64,000 bases of DNA from UBA4416 sp038327195 (GTDB taxonomy: Bacteria; Bacteroidota; Bacteroidia; B-17B0; Aurantibacillaceae): contig JBBQKU010000010.1 in the NCBI GenBank assembly GCA_038327195.1, forward strand, positions 1-64,000. Reading direction: 5' to 3'. Each line of letters begins with the position of its first letter. Position 1 is the stretch's first letter. The translations under genes were made by a program, and so were the position numbers. Positions 51,326 through 60,547 of the stretch are shown one piece after another. The notes beneath the pieces were generated by a model that made no database searches, had not been told where the DNA came from, and was given only the letters and a program-made list of their open reading frames with translations.

Positions 51326-51868
51326 CTAATTAAAACAAGCTAATCTTAGGGCTTGCATATATTCTAAACCTTTGTTTTGAGCAAAAGCAATATTATTATG
51401 AGGTATTGCTTCTGGATTTTTATAAAACGCTAACACTTTGGTTATACTATCTTCTCTCAATAAATGTAACATAGGGTAAATTGAACGATTCGTGTAATTT
51501 GCTGGGTCTAATTCATCAGATCCTTCAAAACAATAATCTGGATGAAAACTTGCTAATTGATAAATGCCATCATAGTTGTTTTTAGAAAGCCAACGTTCTG
51601 CTTTATTGACTAACATCAAATACGAATCAAAATCTTTGAAATCAGTTCCGAAAATGATGAAGGTTGTCTCAAGATGATCATTCATATTTAGATAATTTAC
51701 TTCCTGTTCTAAAATAAGTAAACTTTCTTTTTCTGTAATTTGATTATGAACTGAATAATGAATTGTTTTTTTTAATAATGCTTTAGCCGCAAACGGGCAA
51801 AAATTACAATCAATAACAACTTGTTTTATCCAGTTTTCGGTTTGTTTTATAATTTCCGTATCTAACAT
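51326..51868 (-). CDS. DUF1415 protein
   Basis: 180 residues. Family opening WIKQVVIDCNFCPFAAKAL (13-31) with a Cys-x-x-Cys, then AERWLSKNNYDGIYQLASFH and SDELDPANYTNRSIYPMLHL; these are DUF1415 signatures. The paired Cys with a later Cys could bind metal. Function unknown. Divergent from RNase HI (43 bases between starts), with an M24 peptidase downstream. Confidence 0.85.
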   Translation of the reverse strand: MLDTEIIKQTENWIKQVVIDCNFCPFAAKALLKKTIHYSVHNQITEKESLLILEQEVNYLNMNDHLETTFIIFGTDFKDFDSYLMLVNKAERWLSKNNYDGIYQLASFHPDYCFEGSDELDPANYTNRSIYPMLHLLREDSITKVLAFYKNPEAIPHNNIAFAQNKGLEYMQALRLACFN

Positions 51869-51911
51869 CTTTGGTTAAGCTAATATCCGTATTTTTAACT
51901 TTCTAAATAAA

Positions 51912-52388
51912 ATGCAAGATACAATAAATCATCATATTGAAATATATACAGACGGAAGTTGTCATACTCAAATTTGCATAGGAGCATGGGCTAGTATAAT
52001 ATTGGTTGATGGCAATAAAATAAATTTATCGGGAGTTGTTGAAAATACAACTCATAATAGGATGGAGATTTTGGCTGTCATTAAAGCTTTAGATTATGTT
52101 GTTTCCAATTTTGAACATTCAAATGAAATTAAAATTGTTTCCGATAGCCAATATGTAGTAGGTTTATTGGATAGACAAACTAAATTTATTTCAAGCAATT
52201 ATAAAACTAAAGCTGGTAATGATATAAGAAACAAGGATTTAGTGTTGCAATTATTTAATCATACTGATGTAATGAAAATTAAGTTTGTAAAAATAAAAGC
52301 CCATCAAAAGCCAACTGATGTTGTAAATTATAACAATGAAGTTGATAAAATTTGTCGATCTTTAGTAAGAGGAAATTTGAACAATTAG
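51912..52388 (+). CDS. Ribonuclease HI
   Basis: Degrades the RNA strand of RNA-DNA hybrids. Catalytic residues are Asp14 (YTDGSC), Glu52 (RMEILA), Asp78 (VSDSQYV) and Asp145 (NEVDKICRS), with His131 in the flexible loop KAHQKP. 158 residues, as usual. No hybrid-binding domain. The next gene starts 78 bases later on the same strand. Confidence 0.93.
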   Translation: MQDTINHHIEIYTDGSCHTQICIGAWASIILVDGNKINLSGVVENTTHNRMEILAVIKALDYVVSNFEHSNEIKIVSDSQYVVGLLDRQTKFISSNYKTKAGNDIRNKDLVLQLFNHTDVMKIKFVKIKAHQKPTDVVNYNNEVDKICRSLVRGNLNN

Positions 52389-52466
52389 AATAATTAATTG
52401 TTTCCTTTAAATAATAACTACTTTGGTAGTCTGACTATTTTGTCAATCGATTTATTAATTATTTTA

Positions 52467-53240
52467 ATGTCAAAACTTGCAACTAAGGACAAATTTTTTG
52501 ATTTATCAGACTATGGACGACCATTCGGCAGTTTTATTGCCAAACAATTTAAAAATACTCGCGTTACTCCAATTCAAATCACCTTACTTTTTGGAGTTTC
52601 AGGATTAATTGCGGTTTATTGTATATTAAAACACAATTTTTATTTAGCTAGCTTTTTCATCATTTTGAAATCGATAATTGATGCAGCCGACGGAGAATTA
52701 GCAAGGATAAAAAAAACACCATCATATTCTGGACGTTATTTAGATAGTGTTTTTGATATTTTATTAAACTTAATTTTCTTTAGTTCAATATGTTATGTCT
52801 CAAGATACAGTATAATTTATACTATAATGGCTTTTATTAGTATTCAATTACAAGGAACTCTTTATAATTATTATTACGTTATTTTAAGAAATAAATCACT
52901 TAATGGGGATTCGACTAGCAAAATATTTGAATATAAAACACCAAAAGCTTTGCCTGGTGAAAGTCAACGTTCTGTTAATATTTTATTTGTAATCTATTTA
53001 ATTGTCTATGGAGCTTTTGATAAGATTATTCATTTTTTAGATAGGGATGCTTACAAAATAAAAAATTTCCCTAATTGGTTTATGACTTTTCTTTCAATTT
53101 ACGGACTTGGATTTCAATTATTAATAATCGCAGTCATGTTGTCAAGCAACTTAATTGAATACATCATACCCTTTTTTATTATTTATAATATTTTTATCCC
53201 AATTTTAATAATTATAAGAAAAATGGCTTTTAAAAATTAA
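52467..53240 (+). CDS. CDP-alcohol phosphatidyltransferase family protein
   Basis: Integral membrane enzyme transferring a phosphoalcohol from a CDP-linked donor. The metal-binding signature D-x2-DG-x2-AR-x8-G-x3-D-x3-D is complete at residues 72-97, starting DAADGELARIKK. Several hydrophobic helices follow. The start is set at ATG 52467 (MSKLATKDKFF); an upstream TTG at 52398 would add an unusual N-terminus. The substrate (inositol, glycerol phosphate or other) is not readable. 257 residues. Confidence 0.87.
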   Translation: MSKLATKDKFFDLSDYGRPFGSFIAKQFKNTRVTPIQITLLFGVSGLIAVYCILKHNFYLASFFIILKSIIDAADGELARIKKTPSYSGRYLDSVFDILLNLIFFSSICYVSRYSIIYTIMAFISIQLQGTLYNYYYVILRNKSLNGDSTSKIFEYKTPKALPGESQRSVNILFVIYLIVYGAFDKIIHFLDRDAYKIKNFPNWFMTFLSIYGLGFQLLIIAVMLSSNLIEYIIPFFIIYNIFIPILIIIRKMAFKN

Positions 53241-53256
53241 AATAATTTTTGGTCAC

Positions 53257-53293
53257 AAAAAAAATGCTCAAACTAAGTTTGAGCATTTTTTTT
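53257..53293. terminator. Bidirectional terminator
   Basis: ATGCTCAAAC and GTTTGAGCAT with A8 and T8 flanks around TAA; between the convergent CDP-alcohol transferase and Ala-rich lipoprotein genes. Confidence 0.93.
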
Positions 53294-53308
53294 AATACTA
53301 ATTAAATA

Positions 53309-53581
53309 TTAGTGTTTTTTACCACCTTTAGAAGCAGCAGCAATTGAATCAGCTTTAGCTACAGCAGCTAAAGAATCAGCAGCAGCAGTAGCAGCAGCAG
53401 CAGCCATAGCGTCAGCATCAGCTTGAACTTTAGCTAAAGAATCAGCAGCTATTTGAGCAACAGCAGCGATAGAATCTTCTTGAGCTTTAGCTTTAGCAGC
53501 TAATTCTTCTTTAGAAGGTCCACAAGATACAAATGCAACTGACAATGCAGCTACAGCAACGATAGATAATACTTTTTTCAT
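53309..53581 (-). CDS. Small Ala-rich lipoprotein with heptad-like repeats
   Basis: 90 residues. Signal with lipobox VSC (Cys20, in FVSCGPSKEEL), then an almost pure Ala/Asp/Ser/Lys helix with recurring ADSLAKV, ADSLAAV, ADSIAA units, ending SKGGKKH. Predicted to be a long single helix or coiled coil anchored to a membrane, reminiscent in shape of Braun-type lipoproteins, though not clearly homologous. A -7 box at 53617-53624 and strong terminator imply an independent, probably abundant product. I know similar Ala-rich lipoproteins in Bacteroidota only as hypotheticals. Confidence 0.75.
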   Translation of the reverse strand: MKKVLSIVAVAALSVAFVSCGPSKEELAAKAKAQEDSIAAVAQIAADSLAKVQADADAMAAAAATAAADSLAAVAKADSIAAASKGGKKH

Positions 53582-53616
53582 TTTTTAAGTTTTGTTAAGG
53601 TTTATTAATACGGATG

Positions 53617-53624
53617 CAAAATTA
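53617..53624 (-). promoter_or_regulatory. -7 box of the Ala-rich lipoprotein gene
   Basis: Read leftward, TAATTTTG matches TAnnTTTG, 35 bases before the ATG. A TTTG lies 29 bases further up, longer than normal spacing. Confidence 0.5.
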
Positions 53625-53717
53625 CAAGTTTTTTTGAATTACCGTTAAAAAAACAAAAATATTTTATTTTTTTTTTAACAATTTAATTGTTGATAGTGAA
53701 AAAAAGCCTATATAATG

Positions 53718-53725
53718 TACATTTG
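53718..53725 (+). promoter_or_regulatory. -7 box immediately before pyrD (leaderless arrangement)
   Basis: TACATTTG ends four bases before the ATG pair at 53730/53733, so transcription should start at about the start codon. TTGTTG at 53687-53692 could be the -33 element but is about 25 bases away. Confidence 0.5.
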
Positions 53726-53729
53726 CACT

Positions 53730-54767
53730 ATGATGTATAAACTATTTTTAAGGCCTTTATTATTCAAATTAAATCCAGAAAAGGCACATTATTTAACATT
53801 TGACTTATTAAAATTAGGAATTGGTCACGCTTTTGGTCGCTTTATTGCCAAACTTTGCTTCAATTATAAACATCCTAAACTTAAAAAACAGTTATTTGGA
53901 TTAAATTTTGAAAATCCAATTGGCTTGGGCGCTGGTTTAGATAAAAATGCGACTCATTTTAACGAATTATCATGTTTAGGTTTTGGTTTTATAGAAATTG
54001 GTACGTTAACACCTAAACCACAACCAGGAAATGAGAAACCTCGTTTATTTAGATTACCTAATGATAAAGCACTTATTAATAGAATGGGATTTAACAATAT
54101 GGGAGTTGATGACGCCGTTATTCGATTAAAAAACAGAAAAACTAATACAATAATTGGAGGTAATATTGGTAAAAATAAATTAACATCAAATGAAGATGCT
54201 ATCAAGGATTATGAATATTGCTTTAATGCTTTATTTAACGTTGTAGATTATTTTGTTGTTAACGTAAGCTCTCCAAACACGCCTAACCTCAGAGACTTAC
54301 AAGATAAGGAGCCTTTAACGAATTTATTAAATCATTTACAGAACATTAATAATTCCAAGGTAAAAAGAAAACCAATTTTACTGAAAATTGCTCCCGATTT
54401 AACTAATTCTCAATTAGATGATATTATTGAAATTGTAGCAACCACAAAAATTGATGGAATAATCGCTACAAATACTACAATTGCTCGTGAGCCTTTGACT
54501 TATCCTAAAGAATTTATTGAACAAATTGGAATGGGCGGACTTAGTGGAAAACCTTTATCAAAAAGAAGCACCGAAGTTATTGCCTATTTAAAAACCAAAT
54601 CAAATAATGCTTTCTCTGTAATTGGAGTAGGTGGTATACACTCAGTTGAAGATGCAATGGAGAAATTAGATGCGGGTGCTGATTTACTTCAATTGTACAC
54701 TGGTTTTGTATATGAGGGACCTGCGCTAATAAAAAGAATAAATAAAGCAATCGTATTAAGAAAATGA
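53730..54767 (+). CDS. pyrD: Dihydroorotate dehydrogenase (quinone), class 2
   Basis: Oxidises dihydroorotate in pyrimidine synthesis, giving electrons to quinone. The amphipathic N-terminus (MYKLFLRPLLFKLNPEKAHY) marks the membrane-associated class 2. GLGAGLDKNA, RMGFNNMG, NVSSPNTPNLR with the catalytic Ser, KIAPDLT and GVGGIHSVEDA are all present. The start is 53730 or 53733; the open frame from 53715 begins upstream of the -7 box. The stop overlaps the next ATG (ATGA). Confidence 0.94.
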   Translation: MMYKLFLRPLLFKLNPEKAHYLTFDLLKLGIGHAFGRFIAKLCFNYKHPKLKKQLFGLNFENPIGLGAGLDKNATHFNELSCLGFGFIEIGTLTPKPQPGNEKPRLFRLPNDKALINRMGFNNMGVDDAVIRLKNRKTNTIIGGNIGKNKLTSNEDAIKDYEYCFNALFNVVDYFVVNVSSPNTPNLRDLQDKEPLTNLLNHLQNINNSKVKRKPILLKIAPDLTNSQLDDIIEIVATTKIDGIIATNTTIAREPLTYPKEFIEQIGMGGLSGKPLSKRSTEVIAYLKTKSNNAFSVIGVGGIHSVEDAMEKLDAGADLLQLYTGFVYEGPALIKRINKAIVLRK

Positions 54768-55618
54768 AAATAGTAGAATGTCCAAGAGACGCCATGCAAG
54801 GCATAAAACAATTAATTCCAACTGAATTAAAGGCAAAATATATAAATACCTTATTAAAAGTTGGTTTTGATACCATTGATTTTGGAAGTTTTGTTTCTCC
54901 AAAAGCAATACCTCAATTAGTTGATACTGCCGAAGTTTTAAAGCAATTAGATCTATCAACCACTAAAAGTAAGTTATTAGCAATAGTTGCTAATCAGCGT
55001 GGTGCACAAGATGCTTGTCATTTTGAAGAAATAAATTATTTAGGTTTCCCATTTTCTATTTCAGAAACATTTCAGCAACGAAATGCTAATTCAAGTATTG
55101 CCGAATCGTTAATTCGTGTTGAAGAAATACAAACACTGTGTTTACAACATAATAAGGAATTGGTCGTATATATTTCAATGGCCTTTGGTAATCCTTACGG
55201 TGATTTATGGAATAGTGATATCGTTATTAATTGGACTAAAAAGTTGAGTGATCTAGGAATTAAAATTATTGCTTTATCAGATACTATCGGTGTTTCAAAT
55301 CCTGAAAATATCAATTACCTTTTTTCTAGTATTATTCCCGAATTTAAAAATGTAGAAATTGGCGCACATTTACATTCCACAAAAGAAAAAGCAAATGAGA
55401 AAATTGATGCTGCTTACAAAAGTGGATGCAAACGATTTGATGTTGCTATTCATGGTTTTGGAGGTTGTCCAATGGCAGCAGATGATTTAACTGGGAATTT
55501 GGCCACTGAAGATTTAGAAGGATATTTTATAAAAAATAATATTAATTTAAATCTAGATACTCAAGTTTTAAGAGAAGCTTACGAATCGAGTTGGAATATT
55601 TTTAATAATTACCATTAA
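54764..55618 (+). CDS. Hydroxymethylglutaryl-CoA lyase-like enzyme
   Basis: HMGL-like TIM barrel of 284 residues. MKIVECPRDAMQG matches the catalytic Arg-Asp start of HMG-CoA lyase, AHLHSTKEKAN carries the metal His pair, and FGGCPMAADDLTGNLATED matches the Cys-containing G-loop GGCP. Probable HMG-CoA lyase in leucine or ketone-body catabolism; a related aldolase is possible. Coupled to pyrD by a four-base overlap, an odd functional pairing. Its stop codon overlaps the bioA stop on the other strand. Confidence 0.88.
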   Translation: MKIVECPRDAMQGIKQLIPTELKAKYINTLLKVGFDTIDFGSFVSPKAIPQLVDTAEVLKQLDLSTTKSKLLAIVANQRGAQDACHFEEINYLGFPFSISETFQQRNANSSIAESLIRVEEIQTLCLQHNKELVVYISMAFGNPYGDLWNSDIVINWTKKLSDLGIKIIALSDTIGVSNPENINYLFSSIIPEFKNVEIGAHLHSTKEKANEKIDAAYKSGCKRFDVAIHGFGGCPMAADDLTGNLATEDLEGYFIKNNINLNLDTQVLREAYESSWNIFNNYH

Positions 55619-56895
55619 TTCCAGTCGTTTAAAAACAATTCGGTAACACGATATAGGTTTTCTAATTCTTGTTTATTAATACAATAAGGAGGAATAAAAT
55701 ATAAGATATTTCCTAATGGACGAACAATAATGTTATTTTCCAAAAAGAATTTAGCAATGCTTTCAGAAGCATTATTTAGATAATGAGTATGTTCAGGAGT
55801 CTTAAGTTCTAATGCTAAAATAGATCCTAAACAACGTATATCTATAAGTTTATGATGTTTTTTATGTTTTTCTGAAAATTGTAAATGTAAATCAGAAATC
55901 AATGAAATCTGTTTCCATGTTTCATCACGTTCCATTAAATCTAAACTCGCTAATGCTGCTGAGCAAGATGTTGGATTTGCTGTGTAACTGTGTCCATGAA
56001 AAAATGTTTTTGTTTTATCATCACTCACACACGAATCGTAAATAAACTGAGCGCAACTTGTAACTCCCATTGGCATATAACCTCCAGTTAATCCTTTTGA
56101 TAAACAAATAATATCAGCTTTATGAGTTAAATAATCATTTGCAAAAAACTTACCTGTTCTTCCAAAGCCAGTCATTACTTCATCTGCAATAGTTATGATG
56201 TTATTTTGATTACATAAAAGTATCAGTTCATCTAAATGTTTCGCATCATACATTATCATTCCAGCGGCACCTTGAACAAGTGGTTCAAAAATAAAACCTG
56301 CAATATCAGTATGATTTGTAAACCATAATTGAAGCGTTTCTTTTATTTGCTCAATGTTTTCGTTTGTTGGAATTGGAATATGAATAACATCAAACAACAA
56401 ATTATCAAAGGCATTATTAAATACATTTCGGGCACCAACGCTCATTCCACCAAAAGTATCACCGTGATAAGCATTTTCTAAAGCAATAAACTTTTTTTTA
56501 GACTCTCCTTTGTTATGCCAGTATTGTAAGGTCATTTTAAGAGCAACTTCTACTGAGGTTGATCCATTATCAGAATAAAATATTTTGGATTGGTTTTTTG
56601 GTAAATGTCCAATTAATCGTTTTGCTAAATTTACAGCTGGAGCATGTGTAAATGAACTAAAAATAGCATGTTCTAATTGAAATAATTGCTCTGAAACTTT
56701 TTGTGAAAGATAAGGATTACAATGTCCATGTAAATTTACCCACCATGAAGAAATACCATCTAATAGTTTATTTCCTTGATTATCAATAAAATAGGCGCCT
56801 TCACCTTTAACTATTTCTATAGGTAAATGGGCGTATTTTAAATGTGTAAAAGGATGCCAAACATAAAGTTGGTCGTTATTTATAATCTCAGACAA
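55615..56895 (-). CDS. bioA: Adenosylmethionine-8-amino-7-oxononanoate aminotransferase
   Basis: PLP aminotransferase of biotin synthesis. WHPFTHLKYAHLP (13-25), GISSWWVNLHGHCNPYL (45-61), LADEVMTGFGRTGKFF-type segment and PLP-Lys in CLSKGLTGGYMPMG. HGHSYTANP is specific for BioA. The start codon is TTG (56893-56895), four bases after the purC stop; no ATG precedes the conserved N-terminus. 426 residues. No other bio genes are nearby. Confidence 0.92.
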   Translation of the reverse strand: MSEIINNDQLYVWHPFTHLKYAHLPIEIVKGEGAYFIDNQGNKLLDGISSWWVNLHGHCNPYLSQKVSEQLFQLEHAIFSSFTHAPAVNLAKRLIGHLPKNQSKIFYSDNGSTSVEVALKMTLQYWHNKGESKKKFIALENAYHGDTFGGMSVGARNVFNNAFDNLLFDVIHIPIPTNENIEQIKETLQLWFTNHTDIAGFIFEPLVQGAAGMIMYDAKHLDELILLCNQNNIITIADEVMTGFGRTGKFFANDYLTHKADIICLSKGLTGGYMPMGVTSCAQFIYDSCVSDDKTKTFFHGHSYTANPTSCSAALASLDLMERDETWKQISLISDLHLQFSEKHKKHHKLIDIRCLGSILALELKTPEHTHYLNNASESIAKFFLENNIIVRPLGNILYFIPPYCINKQELENLYRVTELFLNDWN

Positions 56896-56899
56896 AATA

Positions 56900-57850
56900 T
56901 TAAAGTGCAGCTAAAGCTTTTAACACATTTTCTTCAACACGCTTTGATAAATTATCAGTTGGGTGTTTTACAAATTTATCACCTGTTACTTTTTCGTAAA
57001 GTTCGATGTAACGTTCTGAAATCTCATGAATCCACTCTTCACTCATTTCTGGGATTTGTTGCCCATCTTTTCCTTGAAATCCATTTTCAATTAACCAACG
57101 ACGAACAAATTCTTTACTAAGTTGTTTTTGTTCTTCGTTTTTATCTTGTCTTTCTTGATAGCCTTCTAAATAAAAATAACGAGATGAATCTGGTGTATGA
57201 ATTTCATCCATCAAATATATTTTACCATCAAATATCCCAAATTCATATTTTGTATCAACTAATATGAGCCCCATACTTTTAGCAATTTCTTGTCCGCGAG
57301 CATATAATTTTCTAGTATAATCTTCTAATTGAATGTAATTTTCTTCACTAACTATACCTTGTTTTAAGATTTCTTCACGACTAATATCTTCATCATGTCC
57401 AACAGAAGCTTTAGTTGTGGGTGTAATAATTGGTTCAGGTAATTTATCATTTTCTTTTAACCCTTCTGGTAAAGTTACTCCACACAAATTACGAATACCG
57501 CTATTATAAGTACGAGCAGCATGGCCAGCTAAATAGCCTCTAATTACCATTTCAACTTTAAATGGTTCGCACATTTTACCAATTGTAACAACTGGGTCAG
57601 GTGAATTTAATACCCAATTAGGAACGATATCTTTAGTCGCGTTTAAAAATTTAGCAGCTATCTGATTTAAAACTTGTCCTTTATAAGGAATTCCTTTTGG
57701 TAAAACTACATCAAAAGCACTGATACGATCACTAGCAACCATTACTAATATGTCATTATTAATAGTATAAACATCTCTTACTTTACCTTTATAAAATTTG
57801 GTTTGATTTGGGAATTGGAATGTTGTGCTTGTTAATGATTGCGTGCTCAT
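56900..57850 (-). CDS. purC: Phosphoribosylaminoimidazole-succinocarboxamide synthase
   Basis: SAICAR synthetase, purine synthesis. KGKVRDVYTINNDILVMVAS (22-41) is the nucleotide-binding start, then DRISAFDVVLPKGIPYKG, EMVIRGYLAGHAARTY and LVDTKYEFGIFDG, and DEIHTPDSSRY. 316 residues, the longer form usual in Bacteroidota. bioA follows after four bases, so the two are co-transcribed. A near-consensus -7 box (TACCTTTA) lies about 20 bases upstream. Confidence 0.95.
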   Translation of the reverse strand: MSTQSLTSTTFQFPNQTKFYKGKVRDVYTINNDILVMVASDRISAFDVVLPKGIPYKGQVLNQIAAKFLNATKDIVPNWVLNSPDPVVTIGKMCEPFKVEMVIRGYLAGHAARTYNSGIRNLCGVTLPEGLKENDKLPEPIITPTTKASVGHDEDISREEILKQGIVSEENYIQLEDYTRKLYARGQEIAKSMGLILVDTKYEFGIFDGKIYLMDEIHTPDSSRYFYLEGYQERQDKNEEQKQLSKEFVRRWLIENGFQGKDGQQIPEMSEEWIHEISERYIELYEKVTGDKFVKHPTDNLSKRVEENVLKALAAL

Positions 57851-57890
57851 AATATTTTTTTTGTAAAGGTAATAAAATTGATTTTAAATT

Positions 57891-59258
57891 TTACTGAATA
57901 GTTGATTGATTTGTTAGATCATCATTTTCGGCTGTTATTAAAGGATTAACTTGTTTTTCTTTATACTCTAAGTATTTTTCTTTTGTGTAATAATATAACC
58001 ACATATAAGCCATAAATCCACCAAACGTATAGTTTCCTTGTCTGATTAATTGCAGTAAAATGATTACCAAAACTGCATTTGATATTAACCAATAATAGTT
58101 ATTTGGCGACTCATCATCATCACGTTTTATGTAATTATTTTTTACAAATAAAATAATAAATATTAAACCGAAAAGACCAGTTTCAGAAACTATTCGAAGT
58201 AACATAGAATTTGCATCAGCACTATTGTTTTTGTATTTATCACCAATAAAGGCGTTTAAGTTATATTTTTCAAATGCATATTGATGGGAGCCTAAACCAG
58301 TACCAAATAATGGATTTTTTATAAAGTTTTTTTTAGTTACAATAAAATTATTATACTGCACAAAACTTGAACCATGAACTTTACCTAGTACGTTTACTTT
58401 AGCTTTATATTGGGATAAAAAACCACCTTTTGACTGATCAGAACCCTCATTTTCTAAAATTCCATCAATATACAATGCTGTAATTCCGTCAACACGAACT
58501 TTAAACTCAGGCACGTTGTTATAAATAAAGTAAAATAAAATACCCGATAATGGTATAACAAACATAATATATCTTACAATTCCATAATTAAGTAGTAATA
58601 AAATTATTACGACCAAAATACTTAAATAAGCTAGGGAAGAAAATGTTAGTAAATAGGTTACGCCAATTAAAATTGATTTCTTTTTAGAGATAAACATTGT
58701 CTTACTAAACACAAGATTATAAACACTGATAAAAAAAGCTGGCCCAACCGTAGATGCAAAATAAGAAGGCTCACAAAAAATACTATTTATTCTTATTCCT
58801 AGTCCTCCCTGGGTTACACCCCATTTATTGAAGCCAAAAGAAGCTCCAAAGTGATAGCCATATTTAAACCCAACTAAATAGGAGGCCAATTGAAATAATC
58901 CTATAATAGAAACAACAATACACCATGACATATAAATGGAAAAGAATTTTTTTACATCTCGTTCATAGTATTCAAATACGTAATAAAAAAATACAATACC
59001 AATTAAAATATTGAGGTAAATTTTGAAAAAACTGCCAAATGTATTGTTTTCAGCAAAAATATTAATGAGCCCAAAGATTAAAAGAGGTATGAATAAGTAT
59101 AAAATTTTTGTTGGAAATTTAAATTTAAAGCTAAAAATAAATAATAAGACAATTAGTGGAATGTAATTTAAATAAAACTCAAAAGCTTCCTTTGTTAATA
59201 CGTAAGAACTAATGAAGAGTATTGAAAAAATACAAAAATCAATAATTTTACTTAACAT
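57891..59258 (-). CDS. O-antigen ligase/polymerase-like membrane protein
   Basis: 455-residue polytopic protein with about twelve hydrophobic helices and a large hydrophilic loop (about 255-345). The loop ends in NPLFGTGLGSHQYAFEKYN, where Wzy/WaaL family members have a conserved GxGxGxxxH region. Such proteins join or polymerise surface glycans. Followed 40 bases later by purC, an unrelated gene, while upstream is the divergent acyltransferase. Which of the two activities applies cannot be told. Confidence 0.8.
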   Translation of the reverse strand: MLSKIIDFCIFSILFISSYVLTKEAFEFYLNYIPLIVLLFIFSFKFKFPTKILYLFIPLLIFGLINIFAENNTFGSFFKIYLNILIGIVFFYYVFEYYERDVKKFFSIYMSWCIVVSIIGLFQLASYLVGFKYGYHFGASFGFNKWGVTQGGLGIRINSIFCEPSYFASTVGPAFFISVYNLVFSKTMFISKKKSILIGVTYLLTFSSLAYLSILVVIILLLLNYGIVRYIMFVIPLSGILFYFIYNNVPEFKVRVDGITALYIDGILENEGSDQSKGGFLSQYKAKVNVLGKVHGSSFVQYNNFIVTKKNFIKNPLFGTGLGSHQYAFEKYNLNAFIGDKYKNNSADANSMLLRIVSETGLFGLIFIILFVKNNYIKRDDDESPNNYYWLISNAVLVIILLQLIRQGNYTFGGFMAYMWLYYYTKEKYLEYKEKQVNPLITAENDDLTNQSTIQ

Positions 59259-59347
59259 ATCTTAAAACTACTAATAATATTAAACCAAAAAATATGCTTT
59301 CTCATTTTAGCCACAATGTACTAATAATTAATACATTAGAAAATTCA

Positions 59348-59355
59348 TAATTTTG
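59348..59355 (+). promoter_or_regulatory. Possible -7 box in the acyltransferase leader
   Basis: TAATTTTG fits TAnnTTTG but would give a leader of about 110 bases to the acyltransferase ATG. Uncertain. Confidence 0.3.
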
Positions 59356-59469
59356 ATACTAAATTATCAATTTAAGGTTAATATTTGCAACTTTTTTCAT
59401 ACTAAAATCAGTTAACTTTTTATATTCACTAATTACTTCTATTTTAGTAAAAACATTCTCCAATTTAAA

Positions 59470-60531
59470 ATGAATAAGGAACCTGTAACGAATACAATTC
59501 AATCAAATAGATTTCAAGAATTAGATGCTTTGCGAGGAATAGCTGCCTTAATGGTTGTGTTTTTTCATTTTACAATTGGGAGACCTGAGGCTAAACTAGG
59601 CTTTAAACTGGGAACAACTGGGGTTGATTTATTTTTTATAATTAGTGGTTTTGTAATCTTTATGAGTTTAACGAAAGTTAAAACTAGTGTTGATTTTATT
59701 ATTAATAGGGTAAGTCGATTATACCCAACCTATTGGGTTAGTGTCACTTTTACGTTTGTTTTAATTCTTATAGCATCTATTTATAAAGATGACGGATTAT
59801 TAAAAACAAATATTATTCATTATTTAGGAAATATGACCATGTTTCAGTTTTATTTACGAATTCCAAATCTTGATGGACCATACTGGACAATGATAATAGA
59901 AATGATTTTTTATATAGGAATATTATTGCTTTTCCATTTTAAACAACTTAAGTATTTAAATATTATTGGAATCACGTTATCTATTTTAGTCGTGATATTA
60001 GGTTTATTTTTTTACAATAATCCTATTATTAAAAATAGTCTTGCGTTTATTCCATTATTAAAATATATTCCATTGTTCTTTGCTGGAACCGTTTTTTATA
60101 AAATATATTCATTTAAAAATCAACTATTTGAAAATTATTTAATTCTACTTTTATGTTTAATCTGCCAGATTCTTCTATTTAATTGTTTAGGAAAGTCTCA
60201 CGATTTTATTAATCAAAAGGAGTATGCAATAATGATTATTCTTTATTTTGGATTATTTACACTTTTTGTGAATGATAAATTATCTTTTATTGTATCAAAA
60301 GGAACTCTTTTTTTAGGAAAAATTTCGTTCGCATTATATCTTATTCATCAGTATATATCAATTCATTTAATTATACCATATTTTACAGAAGAACTTATGG
60401 TTAATTTTTGGATAGTTTCTTTATTTATTTCTTTGCCAGTTGTAATAATTTTAGCTTCAATTATTACTTATTATATTGAAGTACCATTTAGTAAAAAAAT
60501 GAAAGAAAAGTTAAAATCTAAATTTAGTTGA
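59470..60531 (+). CDS. Acyltransferase family 3 (OafA/YrhL-like)
   Basis: Integral membrane O-acyltransferase of 353 residues with about ten helices. Family opening FQELDALRGIAALMVVFFHF with the catalytic His36 region, GVDLFFIISGFVIF, SRLYPTYW and LYLIHQYISIHL. No SGNH domain. Probably acetylates a surface polysaccharide made by the neighbouring glycosyltransferases. Single gene facing GT61 across 16 bases. Confidence 0.88.
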   Translation: MNKEPVTNTIQSNRFQELDALRGIAALMVVFFHFTIGRPEAKLGFKLGTTGVDLFFIISGFVIFMSLTKVKTSVDFIINRVSRLYPTYWVSVTFTFVLILIASIYKDDGLLKTNIIHYLGNMTMFQFYLRIPNLDGPYWTMIIEMIFYIGILLLFHFKQLKYLNIIGITLSILVVILGLFFYNNPIIKNSLAFIPLLKYIPLFFAGTVFYKIYSFKNQLFENYLILLLCLICQILLFNCLGKSHDFINQKEYAIMIILYFGLFTLFVNDKLSFIVSKGTLFLGKISFALYLIHQYISIHLIIPYFTEELMVNFWIVSLFISLPVVIILASIITYYIEVPFSKKMKEKLKSKFS

Positions 60532-60547
60532 TAAAGAAATTTAATAT

